DNA from: Russula earlei
Taxonomy: Eukaryota > Basidiomycota > Agaricomycetes > Russulales > Russulaceae
Length of the DNA stretch: 48,487 nt
NCBI GenBank assembly: GCA_025769875.1
Contig: JAGFNK010000402.1
Coordinates: forward strand, 1 to 48,487
Direction: 5' to 3'
Part shown: one piece after another, positions 8,948 through 18,618 of the stretch
Position numbering within the stretch: the first letter of the stretch is position 1
How the letters are laid out: each line of letters opens with the position of its first letter
Made by a program: the position numbers and the translations under genes
Notes under the pieces: model-generated
Databases searched by the model: none
What the model saw: only the letters and a program-made list of their open reading frames with translations
Told to the model about the DNA's origin: nothing

Positions 8948-9475
8948 TTAGCGTATATCTTTCAATTGTTGGTTCTGTTCCTTCTGGTACCTGATCATAC
9001 TCCCATAATCCATCTTCTTCGCCAAAGCGGTAACAGCCTGTGCAATACGCTTGCTTTTGGTCTCCACTGTTTTCGCTGATTCAATCCACTTACTAAAGTA
9101 ATTCTGGTGCCCTTTGGGTAGCGTGTTAAAGTATTGTATGGCTTTGGGCTCATCATTCAGGCACTCTACAAATTCAGCGCATAGTTCATAAGGCTTTTCA
9201 TCCACAGCTAACTGCACTTTTAGGGTATCTCCTTTCCGCTTTTTAATCTCCTTGCGAATAGCAGCCTTTAATGCCATGATAAAATTGCCTTCTCCCATAG
9301 GTAATAAGGCAATGCCGCTAAAGGCATATGTATCCAGCTTGCCCTTTACCCGGAATCCCTTTTTATGATTGGGCATCAATTGTTCCGCAATAGCAGCAGG
9401 AACCTCAATATAAGTCCATCCTGTTTTTTCACCCTGCTCATCAAACTGTTGTATAGTGGTAGTAAAAGTCACCAT
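8948..9475 (-). CDS. DUF1905 / YdeI-OmpD-associated family protein
   Basis: A 175-residue cytoplasmic protein in two parts. The N-terminal DUF1905-like beta domain (about residues 1-90) includes WTYIEVPAAIAEQL and GFRVKGKLDTYAFSGIALLPMG in successive strands. The helical C-terminus with LPKGHQNYFSKWIESAKTVETK matches the YdeI/OmpD-associated family. The function of that family is not well defined; some members are named for bacteriocin protection. I use the ATG at 9475, five bases after the queG stop, rather than a start at 9523 that would overlap queG and add residues not typical of the family. It is probably translated from the queG mRNA. Confidence 0.82.
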   Translation of the reverse strand: MVTFTTTIQQFDEQGEKTGWTYIEVPAAIAEQLMPNHKKGFRVKGKLDTYAFSGIALLPMGEGNFIMALKAAIRKEIKKRKGDTLKVQLAVDEKPYELCAEFVECLNDEPKAIQYFNTLPKGHQNYFSKWIESAKTVETKSKRIAQAVTALAKKMDYGSMIRYQKEQNQQLKDIR

Positions 9476-9480
9476 GCGTT

Positions 9481-10404
9481 TTATGATTGAAGGAATTGTA
9501 AGTTTCGTTGTATACCCTGCCATTTACTCCGCTTCAAAGGAGAATGCCTGAATACCTGCCGGAAGGTTTCTTCACTCATCTCCTTCCATTCCTTTGTGCT
9601 CAAATTGAGTATTTCAGGAATAGGGGTAAAGTTTTGCTCTGTATGAGGTTTGCTAAACCGGTTCCAGGGGCACACATCCTGGCAGGTATCACATCCAAAC
9701 ATCCAGTTATCGAATTTGCCTTTCATTTCATCCGGTATCAGCGCCTCCTTCAGCTCAATGGTAAAATAACTGATGCACTTGCTGCCATCCACCACTTTGC
9801 TATCCATAATAGCGCCTGTAGGGCAGGAATCAATACATTTGGTACAGGTGCCGCAATAGTCTTTCGCAAAAGCATCATCATATACCAATTCGATATCCAC
9901 GATCAGGGTAGCAATAAAAAAGAACGACCCGGCTTGTTTGGTAATCAGGTTACCGTTCTTACCTATCCATCCCAACCCGCTGTTCACTGCCCAGCTTCTT
10001 TCCAGTACAGGGGCAGAATCAACAAACCCGCGTCCATGTATCTCACCAATGTCCTGGTTCAGCAAAAATAAAAATTCCCGTAGCTTCTCCCGGATCACCT
10101 CATGATAGTCATTGCCATAAGCATATTTCGAAATACCCGGGGTGTCTGTTTGTTGCTGTTGGGTAGGGTAATAGTTTTTCATCAGGGTGATCACGCTCTT
10201 GGCATCCGGAACCAGTTTCGAGGGGTCTATCCGAAGATCAAAATGGTTCTCCATATACTGCATATTGCCATGCATGCCCTGGTGCAGCCATTGCTCCAGG
10301 CGCCGGGCATCCTCATCCAATACTTTTGCCTTTGCAATGCCGCAAAAATCAAAGCCTGTTTGCCTCGCCGTTTGTTTAATAATATTTGTATAATCCCCCG
10401 TCAT
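9481..10404 (-). CDS. queG: Epoxyqueuosine reductase
   Basis: A 307-residue iron-sulfur, cobalamin-dependent enzyme that reduces epoxyqueuosine to queuosine in tRNA, the last step of the pathway. The N-terminal domain (DUF1730 type) contains [10 protein letters not shown] and [25 protein letters not shown] (from about residue 184) and [11 protein letters not shown] (about 50 residues later) supply the eight cysteines for two 4Fe-4S clusters. It is a short form, without the C-terminal HEAT-like extension of some homologues. ATG start; first of a two-gene unit with the YdeI-like protein. Confidence 0.95.
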   Translation of the reverse strand: MTGDYTNIIKQTARQTGFDFCGIAKAKVLDEDARRLEQWLHQGMHGNMQYMENHFDLRIDPSKLVPDAKSVITLMKNYYPTQQQQTDTPGISKYAYGNDYHEVIREKLREFLFLLNQDIGEIHGRGFVDSAPVLERSWAVNSGLGWIGKNGNLITKQAGSFFFIATLIVDIELVYDDAFAKDYCGTCTKCIDSCPTGAIMDSKVVDGSKCISYFTIELKEALIPDEMKGKFDNWMFGCDTCQDVCPWNRFSKPHTEQNFTPIPEILNLSTKEWKEMSEETFRQVFRHSPLKRSKWQGIQRNLQFLQS

Positions 10405-10499
10405 TATTTGTTATAATACAATGCTTTATTATTTTCCTTTTTAATAAGAACCCCCTATTTTTAGACCGTCTTTGAAAGAACCCTAAACCTGAAAATTTT

Positions 10500-12524
10500 A
10501 TGTATAAAGCGCTTCGCGTCTTACTGGCATGCTCCTACCTTCTCCTGACCCAAAATTACCTGTTAGCACAAAAGAACGATCTAAAGCCCGGTAAAATTAC
10601 ACCTGCCGATTTCGTAGTCAATTCCCCGGTGGTAGATTCCAATGCCAATGCCGTGGTTTTATGGGATGTAGGCAGCTCCGATTTTGAGGGAAACTCAAAC
10701 GGTTTTTTCACATTGGTTTTTAAGATTCATGAACGCATACTGTTACGAAACAAGAATGCATTTGATGAAGCTACGGTAAAAGTACCTTTGTATGCCGCCG
10801 GAGGTCCGGATCTGGAAGAAAGATTTGAAGATTTTGAAGCCACTACCTATAACCTGGAGAACGGGCAGGTAGTAGAAACAAAGCTGGATAAAACCGCTAT
10901 TTTCAAGGAAAAGTATAACCGTTATTCCAATAACCTCAAGTTTACGCTACCCAACCTCAAAGAAGGAAGTATCATTGAATATACCTACACCGTAAAATCT
11001 CCTTTCCAGCACAATAATATCCGCTCCTGGTCTTTCCAGGGAAAATATCCCGCATTATGGAGCCAGTACAAAGTAACCATACCACCCTTCTTCAATTATG
11101 TAACGTTAAAGCAGGGTTACTTACCCTATTTCATGGATAGCGTAAAACGCGAATTCAAAAATTACAGTATTGTAGACCCCGGAGATGGAAACACCAGCTC
11201 ACAGGTATACCATCTTTCCGGTGATGCAGTGGTAGCATGGTGGGCTATGAAAAATGTACCCGCCTTCAAGGAAGAACCCTATGTATCTTCCCCCAACAAT
11301 CACCTCGCGCGCATCAAATTTCAATTACAGTCTATCAGTTATAGCAGCGACCACGTAACCCAGGTATTAAAGAGCTGGTTCAATACGGCAAACGACCTGA
11401 TGAAAGATCCTGATTTTGGTTTATCATTATCAGATCCGAATGGCTGGCTCGACGATGACATTAAAAAGATAACCCACGGCGCTACAGACGCATTGGAGAA
11501 AGCCAAAAGAACCTTTGAATATGTGAGAGACAATTTTGTTTGTACAGACCATGATGAACACTATCTCTCCAACCCGCTCAGGAAAACCTGGCAAAGCAAA
11601 AAAGGGAATGTAGCCGATATTAACCTGCTGTTGACAGCGATGCTCATTAACGAAGGTTTTGAAGCACACCCCGTTATATTAAGTACAAGGGATAATGGAA
11701 AAGCCATGGAATCGCAGGCTGTTTTAAGCCAGTATAATTATGTGATTTCCCGGGTAGAGATCGATTCTGTATTCTACCTGCTCGATGCTTCTGTAAACAG
11801 GCTCGGCTTTGGGAAACTAAGCCCCAATTGTTACAATGGCTCAGGAAGGATTATAGACAAGATGCCTTACCTCATACCCTTATCCACGGATTCTCTGGTA
11901 GAAAATAAAACCACCAATGTGTTTATGATCAATGATACCGCTACCAACACCTTTTCAGGTTCCTATACTTCCAACCTGGGCTACTTTGAATCTTTAACTG
12001 CCCGTGATGAGCTGGCAAAAACCAAACAGGAAGATTACCTGAAGAATATAGCCAAAACGTATCCTGCAGAAGTAGAGATCTCCAATGCAGAGATTGATTC
12101 GCTCAGGCAATATGATATGCCTTTGGCCATACGGTATGATATGAAGCTACAATTCAATGAAGACATCGTGTATTTCAGTCCTATGTTTAATGAAAGCTGG
12201 AAAAATAATCCCTTCGCCTCTGCCGAAAGATTGTATCCTGTGGAGATGTCTTATAAAATACACGAAAACTATATCCTCAATATGGAAGTGCCCAAAGGAT
12301 ATAAGGTAGATGAGATTCCCAAATCAACACGGGTTAAGTTAAATGATACAGAAGGTATGTTTGAATATATCGTCAGCAATTCAAACGGGTTTATCCAGTT
12401 GTACTGCAAGCTCTACCTGCAAAAAGCGAATTACACACCGGATGATTATGAAACCTTACGGAACTTCTTCGCATACGTGGTAAAGAAAGAAGCAGAACAG
12501 ATTGTATTTAAAAAGATAAAATAA
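10500..12524 (+). CDS. DUF3857 / transglutaminase-like exported protein, catalytic Cys and His absent
   Basis: A 674-residue protein with a signal peptide (residues 1-23, ending LLAQ), so probably periplasmic or outer-membrane associated. Residues about 60-250 are the DUF3857 beta domain; about 290-450 follow a transglutaminase-like core. Where active relatives have G-D-C, this one reads GNVADIN, placing Val371 at the cysteine position. The later His position is NYVI, so the triad is not intact although the FYLLDAS aspartate remains. It is likely a structural or binding pseudo-enzyme. It is followed after 6 bp by a paralogue with an intact site, so the two are probably cotranscribed and may form a pair. 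No substrate can be assigned. Confidence 0.85.
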   Translation: MYKALRVLLACSYLLLTQNYLLAQKNDLKPGKITPADFVVNSPVVDSNANAVVLWDVGSSDFEGNSNGFFTLVFKIHERILLRNKNAFDEATVKVPLYAAGGPDLEERFEDFEATTYNLENGQVVETKLDKTAIFKEKYNRYSNNLKFTLPNLKEGSIIEYTYTVKSPFQHNNIRSWSFQGKYPALWSQYKVTIPPFFNYVTLKQGYLPYFMDSVKREFKNYSIVDPGDGNTSSQVYHLSGDAVVAWWAMKNVPAFKEEPYVSSPNNHLARIKFQLQSISYSSDHVTQVLKSWFNTANDLMKDPDFGLSLSDPNGWLDDDIKKITHGATDALEKAKRTFEYVRDNFVCTDHDEHYLSNPLRKTWQSKKGNVADINLLLTAMLINEGFEAHPVILSTRDNGKAMESQAVLSQYNYVISRVEIDSVFYLLDASVNRLGFGKLSPNCYNGSGRIIDKMPYLIPLSTDSLVENKTTNVFMINDTATNTFSGSYTSNLGYFESLTARDELAKTKQEDYLKNIAKTYPAEVEISNAEIDSLRQYDMPLAIRYDMKLQFNEDIVYFSPMFNESWKNNPFASAERLYPVEMSYKIHENYILNMEVPKGYKVDEIPKSTRVKLNDTEGMFEYIVSNSNGFIQLYCKLYLQKANYTPDDYETLRNFFAYVVKKEAEQIVFKKIK

Positions 12525-12530
12525 TCCTTT

Positions 12531-14429
12531 ATGAAGAAGTGTATTGGGTTAATGGTATTACTATTCCCATTCATAGTAATGGCGCAGGACTATAAGGTAT
12601 CACTGATACCCGATTCGCTGACGCAGAATGCCGATATCGTACAAAGAATGGAAGAAATACACGTTATTATAAAAGACATAGACAAGGCTGTTGTAAAACG
12701 TAAATATGCTGTTACTATCCTCAATGAAGCAGGAGAGGGGTATGCCCGCTATGGAAATGCTTATGATAAGTTTCGTTCATTAAGTGATATAGCCGGGCAT
12801 ATGTACGATGCGGAGGGTAAGCTGTTAAAGAGTATTCGCAAAAAGGATATTGCGGATATAACAGACAATGATGGCGAAAGCCTGGTATCAGATGGAAGGG
12901 TAAAGCTGTATGCTTTTTATAACAAAAGCTATCCCTATACCGTAGAGTTTGAAGATGAGCAGGACTATAATGGTATTTATAGCCTCCCTGAATGGACGCC
13001 TATAGCGCATGCCAGGTATGCAGCGCAACAAAGTAAATTTATTGTAGAAACCCCTGCCAATTATCACCTGCGGTATAAACAATTTAATTACCCGGATCAG
13101 CCACAGATCATCAATGCCAAAGACAATATTACCTATACCTGGGAGGTAAAGAATAAAAAAGCCTATCAGAAAGAGCCCTATATGCCCAAACGGGAAGATA
13201 TTATTACAGCCGTTTGTATTGCCCCCAGTGAATTTGCATACGGGGGCTATAAAGGGGATATGAGTACCTGGAAAGGATTTGGCAAATTTGCCCTCGCCTT
13301 AAATGCAGGAAGAGATGTATTACCGGATAATATCAAACAAGAGATACATAAACTAACCGATGGGCTAAGCAGCCAGCAGGAAAAGGTGAAAGTGTTATAC
13401 GAATACCTGCAGCACAATAGCCGGTATATCAGTATCCAGCTGGGCATTGGCGGTTTCCAGCCATTGGAAGCCAAATTTGTGGCAGAAAAGAAATATGGCG
13501 ATTGCAAAGCCTTAAGCAATTACATGGTAAGCCTCCTCAAAGAAGCGGGTGTAAAAGCCAACTATGTGATAGTGAAGTCCGGTGAAGGAGAAAATGGCGT
13601 TTGGAAAGACTTCCCGGCCAATAATTTTGATCATATCATCGCCTGTGTGCCCGAAGCAAAAGATACTATCTGGCTCGAATGTACCAACCAGGATATGAGT
13701 ATGGGATACATGGGCAACTTTACGGGCAACAGGCAGGCTGTAATGATCACGGATAGCGGTGGCGTAATCGTCAATACACCGGTATACACTTCAAAAGATA
13801 ACGTAGCTGTACGTAGGGTAAAAGCCACACTGGATGAAACCGGTACCTTAATAGCCCGCTCCAATACCCATTTTACCGGTATTCAACAGGAGGAAACTTT
13901 TGGCCTGTTACACGGAGCTACTCCTGAAGAACGTACCAAATACCTCAATAACACATTGAATCTCTCCACTTATAAAGTAGATAAAAGCGAATACAAAGAA
14001 ACCAAAGGGATAATTCCGGCAATGGATGAATACCTGCAAATAACATCTCCCAATTATGCTTCTATTACCGGCAAGCGTTTATTTGTGGTACCCAACCTGT
14101 TTGAGCGGATGCCGAAACTGCCCACAGACAAATCCCGGCAGTTTGATATTGTGTACTCCAATGCTTACTTAAACATTGACAGTATAGAAATACAAATACC
14201 CGTTGGTTTTACCGTAGAAGCCATGCCGAAGGATATTGTGCTCGATAACAAATTCGGGCGCTATAGCATTCATTATAAAGTAAACAACAACCAGGTAACA
14301 CTGGTAAGAAGTATAGAAAGAAATACAGCCCGTTTTCCTGCCAGTGATTATACCGATTTTGTAAAGTTCTATGATGAAATGTACAAAGGCGACAGGGCCA
14401 GGATTGTACTGGTGAAAGCAGATAAGTAA
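12531..14429 (+). CDS. DUF3857 / transglutaminase-like exported protein, active site intact
   Basis: A 632-residue paralogue of the preceding gene, with a signal peptide (1-19, ending VMAQ). It has the DUF3857 domain (about 40-230), then a transglutaminase-like core. There Cys325 in YGDCKAL, His368 in NNFDHII and the acidic residue of WLECTNQD (Glu383) sit where the catalytic triad belongs. A C-terminal beta-rich domain follows. Family knowledge suggests a papain-like peptidase or acyltransferase fold acting in the envelope; the actual reaction is unknown. ATG start 6 bp after the upstream stop. The stop lies 5 bp from the convergent channel-like gene. Confidence 0.88.
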   Translation: MKKCIGLMVLLFPFIVMAQDYKVSLIPDSLTQNADIVQRMEEIHVIIKDIDKAVVKRKYAVTILNEAGEGYARYGNAYDKFRSLSDIAGHMYDAEGKLLKSIRKKDIADITDNDGESLVSDGRVKLYAFYNKSYPYTVEFEDEQDYNGIYSLPEWTPIAHARYAAQQSKFIVETPANYHLRYKQFNYPDQPQIINAKDNITYTWEVKNKKAYQKEPYMPKREDIITAVCIAPSEFAYGGYKGDMSTWKGFGKFALALNAGRDVLPDNIKQEIHKLTDGLSSQQEKVKVLYEYLQHNSRYISIQLGIGGFQPLEAKFVAEKKYGDCKALSNYMVSLLKEAGVKANYVIVKSGEGENGVWKDFPANNFDHIIACVPEAKDTIWLECTNQDMSMGYMGNFTGNRQAVMITDSGGVIVNTPVYTSKDNVAVRRVKATLDETGTLIARSNTHFTGIQQEETFGLLHGATPEERTKYLNNTLNLSTYKVDKSEYKETKGIIPAMDEYLQITSPNYASITGKRLFVVPNLFERMPKLPTDKSRQFDIVYSNAYLNIDSIEIQIPVGFTVEAMPKDIVLDNKFGRYSIHYKVNNNQVTLVRSIERNTARFPASDYTDFVKFYDEMYKGDRARIVLVKADK

Positions 14430-14434
14430 GGGGA

Positions 14435-14836
14435 TTATTTCTGTTCCAAATGCAGCCGGTGAAAGAACCGGTGCACAATAGGGGCTATCAATATACCAAT
14501 ATTGGTGATAAAGGCTACCCCGCTAAAAAGCGCATAAAAAGAAGAGAACAGCTTGCCAACAAATGTTTTTATTTCTACTACGGGGCCCATACCGCTCAGG
14601 ATCATAGAAGCATTGTGCAAAGCATCTATCCAGCTCATAGGGCCACCATAACGATACCCGATAATTCCTATCAGGAGGCATATACTTAATATGCCTCCTG
14701 CCAGGAATGCATTCCACGATAACCTTTTATAAAAGATCGCCTTACTCGCCAGTGGTTGCGATTTGTGCTCGTAGCTGTTAAAAAAAAGCGAATCTTCTTT
14801 GCATGTTACCAGGTGGTATTCGTTAACAATTGACAA
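14435..14836 (-). CDS. Small membrane protein resembling a two-helix ion-channel module
   Basis: A 133-residue membrane protein. Helix 1 is about residues 40-62 (FLAGGILSICLLIGIIGY) and a re-entrant-like segment DALHNASMILSGMGPV follows. Helix 2 is in LFSSFYALFSGVAFITNIGILIAPIV, read in parts. The helix-pore-helix layout recalls potassium-channel pore modules, but the filter-like stretch is SGMGPV rather than TVGYG, so selectivity or even channel function is inference. There is no ATG near the 5' end; the TTG at 14836, 7 bp after the upstream stop, is the most likely start, though a start a few codons further in cannot be excluded. It is cotranscribed with the hydrolase-like gene at 14844. 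Confidence 0.7.
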   Translation of the reverse strand: MSIVNEYHLVTCKEDSLFFNSYEHKSQPLASKAIFYKRLSWNAFLAGGILSICLLIGIIGYRYGGPMSWIDALHNASMILSGMGPVVEIKTFVGKLFSSFYALFSGVAFITNIGILIAPIVHRFFHRLHLEQK

Positions 14837-14843
14837 TGATCAA

Positions 14844-15878
14844 TTAGTCGCAGTTATTCGAAGGAATAATACTATCAATGATCTTTTTAATATCCGCATA
14901 GATCTCTTTGCGGCTTTCACCCAATGGCTCTTTCACAAAGAATACACAGGCATATCCCCTGCAATTATCAACAAAAGGAAAAACACCTTCAAAGTTAGGG
15001 CCACTTACCAGGGTATCCTGCAAGCTCAATACCTGCACCCATTCGCCAAGGCCATAGTTAAGCCCTTCTGCACCTTTGGGTGCGTATTTAATAATGTTGG
15101 AATTGGTTTGAGGCGTTTGCATATCAGCAATAGCTTTCTCGCTTAAAATGCGTTTACCATTGAATACACCCTTATTCAGGATCATCGCAACAAAATTCGT
15201 AAGGTCTGCCGCAGTGGATATTGCGCCACCGGAAGGGTTTACTGCTTTGGTGGCAAAGAAGCTGGTATTGTGCATATTCAGCGGTCGCAGGATCCTTTCA
15301 TTCATCAATTGCTCATATCCTCTTTTACCAACTACCTCGCATACACGGGCGGCAATATCCAATCCTACCTGGGTATACCGGAACTCAACACCCGGGTTGT
15401 TTTTTATCTCGTGTTTACCGGCAAAAGCATTTACCGCCGCCTCAAGGGTCTCGTAATTCAATGTCTGCTTCATCACTCCCTGGTCTGCATCTATTCCCGT
15501 CATATGCGCCAAACAGGTTCTGATGGTCACAAACTTTTTACCATACGTATTAAAAACAGGCAGGTATTGCCCCACATTGTCATCAAGCGATAACTTACCC
15601 TGGTCAACAAAGGTCATTACCAGCGCCGCGGTAAGCCACTGGCAAACGCCTGTAATAGGCGCCTGTACATTGGCCTTAAAATCAGTACCGATCTCTTTCC
15701 GATAGATCACGTTCCCGTCTTTATAGATCATGGCAACCACGTTGTTGCCCAATTCTTTTTTAACGGCTTCCAGTTTTTTATCAACCGGGCTAAGATCATA
15801 TGGGGATTTGATAACCGCTCTTTGAGCTTGCGTATACTGCAACAATAACAGGAAAAACAGAACAGAACTGACTTTCAT
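14844..15878 (-). CDS. Class C beta-lactamase/serine-hydrolase-fold protein lacking its catalytic residues
   Basis: A 344-residue exported protein: signal peptide MKVSSVLFFLLLLQYTQA, then a beta-lactamase-like (serine hydrolase) fold. The surrounding fold motifs are clear (WLTAALVMTFVDQGKLSLDD, LAHMTGID, FRYTQVGLDIAARV). The S-x-x-K site has become G-V-C-Q (Gly77, Gln80), and the Y-x-N motif reads Y-T-Q. By family knowledge this should abolish acyl-enzyme chemistry, so a binding or regulatory role is more likely than hydrolysis. I begin at the ATG at 15878 because it opens a tidy signal peptide; an ATG at 15905 is also in frame. It lies head to head with clpB. Confidence 0.85.
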   Translation of the reverse strand: MKVSSVLFFLLLLQYTQAQRAVIKSPYDLSPVDKKLEAVKKELGNNVVAMIYKDGNVIYRKEIGTDFKANVQAPITGVCQWLTAALVMTFVDQGKLSLDDNVGQYLPVFNTYGKKFVTIRTCLAHMTGIDADQGVMKQTLNYETLEAAVNAFAGKHEIKNNPGVEFRYTQVGLDIAARVCEVVGKRGYEQLMNERILRPLNMHNTSFFATKAVNPSGGAISTAADLTNFVAMILNKGVFNGKRILSEKAIADMQTPQTNSNIIKYAPKGAEGLNYGLGEWVQVLSLQDTLVSGPNFEGVFPFVDNCRGYACVFFVKEPLGESRKEIYADIKKIIDSIIPSNNCD

Positions 15879-15907
15879 GCAGGAAGATCCGGGTTTAAGC
15901 GACATAA

Positions 15908-15938
15908 TTGCTGTAATTTTTAGTTGGATTTAGATTTG
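15908..15938 (+). promoter_or_regulatory. Promoter of clpB
   Basis: TTG (15908-15910), 20 bp spacer, TAGATTTG (15931-15938), fitting the Bacteroidota consensus. The predicted leader before the clpB ATG is about 13 bases. There is no sign of a CIRCE or other heat-shock operator in this short gap. Confidence 0.6.
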
Positions 15939-15956
15939 TGAATATAAAACACAATT

Positions 15957-18554
15957 ATGAATCTGAACAACTATACAATCAAAGCACAGGAAACTATCCA
16001 GGCTGCCCAACAGGTAGCCTTCAACGGTGGTAATCCTAACATTGAAACCAATCACTTACTAAAAGCATTGCTAAGTGATGAAGATAGTTCGGTTGATTAT
16101 TTATTAAAAAAGAATAATGTAAATGTTGCTTTCGTAGAAAGCAAAACAGACGAAAGCATCAACCGGCTACCCAAAGCATCCGGTACAGAACCCGCACAAG
16201 CCCTGGGCCGTGATCTGAATAATGCCTTATTAAAAGCGAACGCCTCTTTAAAACAATTTGGTGATGAGTTTGTAAGCGTAGAACATTTATTACTGGGCTT
16301 GCTACAGGTAAATGATGATGCAGGTAAACTGCTCAAAGATGCCGGTCTTACTGAAAAGGGACTGGTAGCTGCTATCAAAGATTTACGTAAAGGATCCACT
16401 GTCAACTCACAAACACAGAACCAGCAATACAATGCATTACAGAAGTATGCAAAGAACCTGAATGACCTGGCACGCAGTGGTAAATTAGACCCTGTGATCG
16501 GTCGTGATGAAGAGATTCGCAGAACCTTACACATACTTACCCGCCGCTCCAAGAACAATCCTATTTTGGTAGGGGAACCCGGTGTGGGTAAAACGGCCAT
16601 AGCCGAAGGATTGGCTATGCGTATTATTAACGGGGATGTACCCGAGAACCTAAAGAGCAAGATCATCTTCGCGTTAGATATGGGCCAGCTGATAGCAGGC
16701 GCCAAATACAAGGGTGAATTTGAAGAACGTTTAAAGTCTGTTGTAAAAGAAGTAGCAGAAAGTGATGGCGAGATCATCCTGTTTATTGATGAGATCCACA
16801 CACTGGTAGGCGCAGGCGGTGGAGAAGGCGCTATGGATGCTGCCAATATTTTAAAGCCCGCATTGGCCCGTGGTGAATTACGTGCCATAGGCGCCACCAC
16901 CCTCAATGAATACCAAAAGTATTTTGAAAAAGACAAAGCATTAGAGCGCCGCTTCCAGAAAGTACTGGTAGATGAGCCCAATGTAGAAGATGCGGTATCC
17001 ATCTTACGCGGTATCAAAGACCGTTATGAAACGCACCACCACGTACGTATCAAAGACGAAGCGATCATAGCCGCAGTAGAATTATCGCACCGGTATATTA
17101 CCGATCGTTTTTTACCTGATAAAGCGATCGACCTGATTGATGAAAGCGCCGCCAAGCTAAGGCTGGAAATGAATTCCATGCCCGAAGAACTGGATAAGCT
17201 GGAAAGGAATATCCGCCAGCTCGAAATAGAAAGAGAAGCGATCAAGCGCGAAAATGATGATACCAAGTTGAAAGACCTTTCCAGGGAGATATCCCTGTTA
17301 AGTGTAGAACGTGATACCTTAAAAGCAAAGTGGAAGCAAGAGAAAGAAATAGTAGAAAAGATACAATCTGCAAAAGCAAACATTGAACGGTTAAAACTGG
17401 AAGCAGAGCGTGCAGAACGCGATGGCGATTTTGGTAAGGTAGCAGAGATCCGGTATGGTAAGATAAAAGAAGAGGAAAAAGCAATTGATAGTTCTACCAA
17501 AGACCTGGATGAACTCACTGAAAAACGTTTGCTAAAAGAAGAAGTAGACGCAGAAGATATTGCAGAAGCCATTGCAAAAGCAACCGGTATCCCGGTAAGC
17601 AAGATGTTGCAAAGTGAACGCGAGAAATTATTAAACCTTGAAGACGAATTACACAAACGCGTTATAGGGCAGAACGAAGCGATAGAAGCAGTAGCAGACG
17701 CCATCAGAAGAAGCCGTGCAGGACTGCAGGACCCTAAAAAACCCATTGGTTCTTTTATATTCCTCGGTACCACCGGTGTAGGTAAAACAGAGCTGGCAAA
17801 AGCGCTGGCCGACTACCTGTTTGATGATGATAACATGATGACCCGTATTGACATGAGCGAATACCAGGAGAAACATTCAGTATCCCGCCTGGTAGGAGCG
17901 CCTCCCGGTTATGTAGGGTATGATGAAGGCGGCCAGTTAACAGAAGCCGTACGCCGCAAACCCTATAGTGTAGTATTGCTCGATGAGATTGAGAAAGCGC
18001 ATCCGGATGTATTCAACATATTGTTACAGGTATTGGATGATGGCCGGTTAACAGATAACAAAGGAAGGGTGGTCAATTTTAAGAACACCATTATCATCAT
18101 GACCAGTAATATGGGTAGCCAGGTAATACAGGATGCTTTTGAAGATATTAAGGAAGAAAACCTCGAGCCTGTAATGGAGAAAACGAAGGTAGAAGTGCTG
18201 AACCTGTTAAGACAAACCATACGGCCTGAATTCCTGAACAGGATAGACGAGGTGATCATGTTTCACCCGTTGATGAAGAAAGAGATTAAAGGGATCATTC
18301 AAATCCAGTTGGATGCATTAACCAAATTGGTTGAAAAGAATGGTATCCGGTTAGAGTTTGGAGAATATGCCCTGGATTACCTGGCAGAAAACGGGTATGA
18401 TCCGCAGTTTGGTGCAAGGCCTTTGAAAAGGTTAATACAAAAAGAAATAATTAACCAGCTCAGTAAAAGAATACTGGCCGGTGATATAGATAAAGCTAAA
18501 CCTGTATTGGTAGATGTGTTTGATGGAGTAGTGGTATTCAGGAATGAAGCTTGA
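15957..18554 (+). CDS. clpB: ATP-dependent disaggregase ClpB
   Basis: An 865-residue Hsp100 chaperone that extracts proteins from aggregates together with the DnaK system. The N-terminal Clp_N repeats run over about 1-145. The first AAA+ module has Walker A GEPGVGKT (about 205) and Walker B LFIDEIHTLVGAGG. A coiled-coil middle domain lies at about 405-525, and the second AAA+ module has GTTGVGKT (about 605) and VVLLDEIEKAHPDVFN. The C-terminal small domain contains GARPLKRLIQ. Length is normal. The ATG at 15957 follows a good promoter. A terminator lies 35 bp downstream. The gene cbpA, encoding another chaperone-system protein, is about 1.3 kb away on the other strand. Confidence 0.97.
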   Translation: MNLNNYTIKAQETIQAAQQVAFNGGNPNIETNHLLKALLSDEDSSVDYLLKKNNVNVAFVESKTDESINRLPKASGTEPAQALGRDLNNALLKANASLKQFGDEFVSVEHLLLGLLQVNDDAGKLLKDAGLTEKGLVAAIKDLRKGSTVNSQTQNQQYNALQKYAKNLNDLARSGKLDPVIGRDEEIRRTLHILTRRSKNNPILVGEPGVGKTAIAEGLAMRIINGDVPENLKSKIIFALDMGQLIAGAKYKGEFEERLKSVVKEVAESDGEIILFIDEIHTLVGAGGGEGAMDAANILKPALARGELRAIGATTLNEYQKYFEKDKALERRFQKVLVDEPNVEDAVSILRGIKDRYETHHHVRIKDEAIIAAVELSHRYITDRFLPDKAIDLIDESAAKLRLEMNSMPEELDKLERNIRQLEIEREAIKRENDDTKLKDLSREISLLSVERDTLKAKWKQEKEIVEKIQSAKANIERLKLEAERAERDGDFGKVAEIRYGKIKEEEKAIDSSTKDLDELTEKRLLKEEVDAEDIAEAIAKATGIPVSKMLQSEREKLLNLEDELHKRVIGQNEAIEAVADAIRRSRAGLQDPKKPIGSFIFLGTTGVGKTELAKALADYLFDDDNMMTRIDMSEYQEKHSVSRLVGAPPGYVGYDEGGQLTEAVRRKPYSVVLLDEIEKAHPDVFNILLQVLDDGRLTDNKGRVVNFKNTIIIMTSNMGSQVIQDAFEDIKEENLEPVMEKTKVEVLNLLRQTIRPEFLNRIDEVIMFHPLMKKEIKGIIQIQLDALTKLVEKNGIRLEFGEYALDYLAENGYDPQFGARPLKRLIQKEIINQLSKRILAGDIDKAKPVLVDVFDGVVVFRNEA

Positions 18555-18588
18555 GTTGTATAGTGTTTGATGGATTATTGTGAGTTGA

Positions 18589-18618
18589 AACTCCTGCCCT
18601 TCGTGGCGGGAGTTTTTT
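18589..18618 (+). terminator. Intrinsic terminator of clpB
   Basis: A 10-bp stem (18589-18598 with 18605-18614, one G-U pair) has loop CTTCGT and is followed by a T-run. It lies 35 bases after the clpB stop. Confidence 0.85.

Noticed and set aside
16097..17773. Long open frames on the minus strand opposite clpB (306 and 249 codons)
   Set aside because: They are antisense shadows of clpB, with Ser/Phe/Arg-rich, low-information products and no start signals.
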